From: Clostridiales bacterium
Lineage (GTDB): Bacteria; Bacillota; Clostridia; Monoglobales; Monoglobaceae
Assembly: GCA_016303265.1 (NCBI GenBank)
Contig: JAEDLZ010000062.1
Coordinates: 1 to 8,431 of the forward strand
Length of the DNA stretch: 8,431 nucleotides
Reading direction: 5' to 3'
The translations under genes were made by a program, and so were the position numbers. Below, piece after piece: positions 5,288-8,431 of the stretch. Within the stretch, counting starts at the first letter, position 1. Every line of letters starts with the position of its first letter. Under the pieces are notes generated by a model. That model was not told where the DNA came from and ran no database searches. It saw only the letters and a list, made by a program, of their open reading frames with translations.

Positions 5288-8200
5288 TTATTTGTTTTCT
5301 ATAAGTTTAACGCTTTCCTTATCAAATATTTTCAAAAGACGCTCAAGAGGAAGATTATCCTCGTCCGCCCACATGGACTTGGGCGCGGCAAATGCCTGTT
5401 TTGTATCCTCATAGTATATATTAACGGGGAGATTTCCGCCGGTTAATATGTATTTAAGCTCCTCAAGCTTTCCGGCGTCCGTTGACCGCATTTTAAGATA
5501 GAGTTTTTTGTATTTGCGCACTTTTTTATCCGGATTTAACGGTGCAGCACTTTCAAGCCTGAGTTTCGGAGGCTTGTCCTCCTGAATATCAAGGCTTCCG
5601 GATATGGTGAGAACAGCCTCCTCCTTTAATATATTGTAAAATGTCCGAACCTGAGAGGGGAAAACGATAACCTCAATTGTTCCCGTCAAATCCTCCAGCG
5701 TCAGGTAATACATAAGCTCGTTCTTTTTCGTGAACTGCTTTCTTATCCACACGGCAATTCCGCATAGAGTGACCCTGTCATCACTTTTAAATCTGAAGTT
5801 TTCGTTTTCGATAATGTCCAAAATGCGGGCGGTGGCAAGCTCCTCGGCCTTGTCCTTAAAGCTGTCAAAGGGGTGTCCGGAAATGTAAACTCCCAGATAT
5901 TCCTTCTCGTTTTTCAGAATTTCCGTGCTTGAGAGTTCGTCGCGGTCGGGGAAGTTATCGGCGTCACTTGAAAAGCCGTCAAAAAAGCTGCCAAAATCCA
6001 TCTGTCCTTCAATATTATTCTTTTTGGTGTCCGCTGCGTTGTCAAAGGTTTTTTCAAAGACATCAAGCAATACGGAGCGCTTAAGCCCTAAAGAGTCAAA
6101 TGCGCCGCAGCGGATAAGAGCTTCAAGCCCTCGCTTATTCAGCCTTCCTGCCGCCATTCGGTTGCAGAAATTCGTAAATGAAGTGAATAATCCGCCGTTT
6201 TTTCGTTCCTCAACCATTTCTTCAATAATGGAAATGCCCACATTTTTAACTGCACCGAGGCTGAATCTAATGTTCTTTCCGTCGGGAACAAAGCAGGCGG
6301 TGCTTTTGTTTATGTCGGGCGGAAGAATCTTAATTCCCAGCTTTTCGGCAGAGTTTAAGTATTTCGTAATCTTATCCGGATGCCCCAGACAACTGGTAAG
6401 AAGCGCCGAAAAGAATTCAACGGGATAATGAAATCTAAGCCACGCTGTCTGATATGAAACAAAGGCGTAAGCCGCCGCATGGGATTTGTTGAAGGCATAT
6501 TTGGCAAAGTCCATCATCTCGTCAAAAATTTCCGCCGCGGTTTTTTCGTCGATACCGCGCCTTATTGCGCCGTCAACTTCATATTCCCCGTTTTCGTTTT
6601 TGATGCCGTAGATGAAGTTTTTGCGTTCCTGTTCCATAACATCGGTTTTTTTCTTGCTCATGGCACGGCGGACAAGGTCCGAGCGCCCGAGAGAATAGCC
6701 GCCAAGGTCACGGACAATCTGCATAACCTGTTCCTGATAAACTATACAGCCGTAAGTGACATCGAGGATATTTTCCAAAAGAGGGTGTTTGTAGGTAATA
6801 TTTTTCGGGTTGTTCTTGTTTGCCACATATCTGGGAATAGAATCCATGGGCCCCGGACGGTAAAGAGAAATTCCGGCGATAATATCCTCGATTGATGTGG
6901 GCTTAAGCTCCTTCATAAATGACTGCATACCGCCGCTTTCAAGCTGGAACACCCCGTCCGTATCCCCCTTTGAAATCATTTCATAAACAGCTTTGTCCTC
7001 AAAGTCGATTTTGCCTATGTCCACAGTCTTGCCGCAGGTAATTTTTATATTTTCCAGTGCGTCACGAATAACCGTAAGTGTGCGAAGCCCCAAAAAGTCC
7101 ATCTTAAGAAGCCCTAAGTGCTCAACGGTATCCTTGGTGAACTGAGTGGTGATAACATCGCTGTTGCACTGCACGGGAACATATTCCGTAACAGGCTCAC
7201 GGGTTATAACAACACCTGCGGCGTGGGTTGACGAATGTCTGGGAAGCCCCTCAAGCTCCCTTGAGGTATCAATAAGCTTTTTAATCTGCGGGTCGCCGTC
7301 ATACATCGACTTAAGCTGCGGATTGATTTTAAGAGCCTTATCGATTGTCATGTCAATAGACATGGGTATTTCCTTTGAAACGGTGTCCGCAACGGAGTAA
7401 GGCACATCAAGAGCCCGCCCCACATCACGGATAGCAAGGCGTGCCGCCATTGTTCCGAAGGTTATAATCTGAGCAACATGATCTGACCCGTATTTTTGGT
7501 TAACATAATCAATAACCTCGCCGCGGCGCTCATAACAGAAGTCAATATCAATATCGGGCATGGTCACTCGTTCGGGGTTTAAAAACCGTTCAAAGATAAG
7601 TCCGTATTTTATAGGGTCAATATCTGTGATTTTAAGACAATAGGATACAATACTTCCTGCGGCGCTTCCTCGTCCCGGACCGACCATTATGCCGTTGCTT
7701 TTTGCGTAGTTTATAAAATCCCACACGATAAGAAAGTACTCAACATAGCCCATGGATTTTATGGTGCAAAGTTCATATTCAAGACGATCAAGAAGAGTGC
7801 CGTCGTCGTTTGGATAACGCTCGGCAAAGCCTTTTTGACAAAGCTCGCGCAAATATTCATAAGCTGTATACCCGTCGGGAAGGGCAAATTCGGGAAGGTG
7901 GAGCTTGCCGAATTCAATTTCCAAATTGCAGCGGTCGGCAATCTTCTGCGTATTTTCAATCGCTTCGGGGATATAGGAAAACAATTCCCGCATTTCCTCC
8001 TCGGATTTAACATAAAGCTCGGAGCTTTCCATTTTCATTCTGTCTGTATCGTTGACGGTTTTGCCCGTCTGGATACACATTAAAATATCCTGATACTCGG
8101 CGTCCTCTTTTTTGACATAGTGTATGTCGTTTGTGGCGGCAAGACCCAGATTGAGCTTTTGCGCAAGATTGATAAGCTGACTGTTGAGCTTTTTCTGATC

Positions 8201-8431
8201 GTACAGACCATGGTCCTGGATTTCAATAAAGAAGTTGTCCCTTCCGAAAATTTCAATAAATTTCTCGGCGGTTTTCATTGCCTCATCCGGGTTGCTGTTT
8301 AGAAAATGGCGCGAAATAACACCGAACATACAGCCGCTGAGTGCAATAATCCCCTCGCTGTATTTTTTGAGGGTTTCAATATCAACTCTCGGCTTGTAGT
8401 AAAACCCGTCGACCCATCCGGCGGAAACAAT
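5288..8431 (-). CDS. dnaE: DNA polymerase III subunit alpha, N-terminus cut by window edge
   Basis: C-family replicative DNA polymerase. The frame is open to the right edge: the 34 codons before the ATG at 8329 read as PHP-domain sequence (GFYYKPRVDIETLKKYSEG), so that ATG is internal. 1047 residues are visible and about 100 are missing compared with the usual 1100-1160. In order (visible numbering): PHP remainder to about 140 with ATNDIHY (H104); polymerase palm with GPGRGSAAGS (251-260); catalytic aspartates D295 and D297 in PDIDIDF; the third, D445, in KMDFLGLRTL; the fingers; helix-hairpin-helix near LNKRGLEALIRCGAFDSLG (764-782); a possible clamp-binding segment QMDFG (810-814); an OB fold (about 887-960); and a C-terminal domain to 1047. 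The palm triad is complete, so the enzyme should be active. The long C-terminal region looks DnaE1-like rather than the shorter DnaE3 of Bacillus; this subtype call is tentative. A PolC partner, usual in Firmicutes, would be elsewhere. Confidence 0.97.
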   Translation of the reverse strand: MVSAGWVDGFYYKPRVDIETLKKYSEGIIALSGCMFGVISRHFLNSNPDEAMKTAEKFIEIFGRDNFFIEIQDHGLYDQKKLNSQLINLAQKLNLGLAATNDIHYVKKEDAEYQDILMCIQTGKTVNDTDRMKMESSELYVKSEEEMRELFSYIPEAIENTQKIADRCNLEIEFGKLHLPEFALPDGYTAYEYLRELCQKGFAERYPNDDGTLLDRLEYELCTIKSMGYVEYFLIVWDFINYAKSNGIMVGPGRGSAAGSIVSYCLKITDIDPIKYGLIFERFLNPERVTMPDIDIDFCYERRGEVIDYVNQKYGSDHVAQIITFGTMAARLAIRDVGRALDVPYSVADTVSKEIPMSIDMTIDKALKINPQLKSMYDGDPQIKKLIDTSRELEGLPRHSSTHAAGVVITREPVTEYVPVQCNSDVITTQFTKDTVEHLGLLKMDFLGLRTLTVIRDALENIKITCGKTVDIGKIDFEDKAVYEMISKGDTDGVFQLESGGMQSFMKELKPTSIEDIIAGISLYRPGPMDSIPRYVANKNNPKNITYKHPLLENILDVTYGCIVYQEQVMQIVRDLGGYSLGRSDLVRRAMSKKKTDVMEQERKNFIYGIKNENGEYEVDGAIRRGIDEKTAAEIFDEMMDFAKYAFNKSHAAAYAFVSYQTAWLRFHYPVEFFSALLTSCLGHPDKITKYLNSAEKLGIKILPPDINKSTACFVPDGKNIRFSLGAVKNVGISIIEEMVEERKNGGLFTSFTNFCNRMAAGRLNKRGLEALIRCGAFDSLGLKRSVLLDVFEKTFDNAADTKKNNIEGQMDFGSFFDGFSSDADNFPDRDELSSTEILKNEKEYLGVYISGHPFDSFKDKAEELATARILDIIENENFRFKSDDRVTLCGIAVWIRKQFTKKNELMYYLTLEDLTGTIEVIVFPSQVRTFYNILKEEAVLTISGSLDIQEDKPPKLRLESAAPLNPDKKVRKYKKLYLKMRSTDAGKLEELKYILTGGNLPVNIYYEDTKQAFAAPKSMWADEDNLPLERLLKIFDKESVKLIENK

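Noticed and set aside
6479..6895. 138-codon + strand frame inside dnaE, and similar frames at 5925-6428, 4859-5248 and 3694-4095
   Set aside because: Each is antisense to strongly conserved dnaE, murT or gatD coding sequence and shows no recognisable domain or ribosome binding site.
8120..8329. ATG at 8329 as the true start of dnaE
   Set aside because: The frame stays open to the window edge, and the 34 preceding codons encode conserved PHP-domain sequence, so the gene is truncated by the window rather than starting here.
1..8431. CRISPR arrays, tRNA or rRNA genes, transposases, phage or defence genes
   Set aside because: I saw no spaced direct repeats, no tRNA-like cloverleaf, and no mobile-element or defence proteins. 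The four spacers (12, 328, 164 and 130 bases) leave little room for further genes.

Overview
The window looks like chromosomal core DNA from an anaerobic, probably spore-forming member of Clostridia (Firmicutes), perhaps a gut lineage of the Oscillospirales type. The evidence is a complete spo0A (sporulation master regulator, confined to endospore-forming Firmicutes lineages), a bacterial V/A-type ATPase operon, a murT-gatD pair (lipid II amidation, typical of Gram-positive bacteria), strong AGGAG-like ribosome binding sites and a near-perfect sigma-A promoter. The lineage below class level is inference.

Layout. On the + strand, bases 2-1810 hold the end of a V-type ATPase operon: subunit B (5' end outside the window) and subunit D (TTG start). 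A strong hairpin terminator follows at 1928-1966. The rest of the 328-base spacer between the convergent atpD and spo0A genes (1811-2138) is full of inverted repeats and holds a 32-codon reading frame of unknown status. It is the least explained part of the window. Everything from 2139 to the right edge is read from the - strand, in transcription order dnaE, murT, gatD, spo0A. dnaE (DNA polymerase III alpha, N-terminus outside the window) is followed by a 130-base spacer with several small hairpins. murT and gatD then overlap by one base. A 164-base, very AT-rich spacer follows, with a hairpin/T-run that may end the murT-gatD transcript and a consensus TTGACA-18-TATAAT promoter for spo0A. That promoter also indicates that spo0A starts at 2918 rather than at the upstream in-frame ATG at 2957.

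How the genes work. The V-ATPase subunits belong to a membrane rotary ion pump or synthase: B is the non-catalytic nucleotide-binding head subunit and D is the central rotor shaft. MurT and GatD form one enzyme that amidates D-glutamate in lipid II to D-isoglutamine. DnaE is a replicative-family polymerase. Spo0A commits cells to sporulation. These are separate housekeeping and developmental functions; only murT-gatD is clearly one functional unit.

I found no mobile element, CRISPR array, tRNA, rRNA or phage gene, and no clear new multi-gene system. The candidates for something undescribed are all non-coding or very small: the structured spacer at 1811-2138 and the dyad-rich spacers before spo0A and murT.
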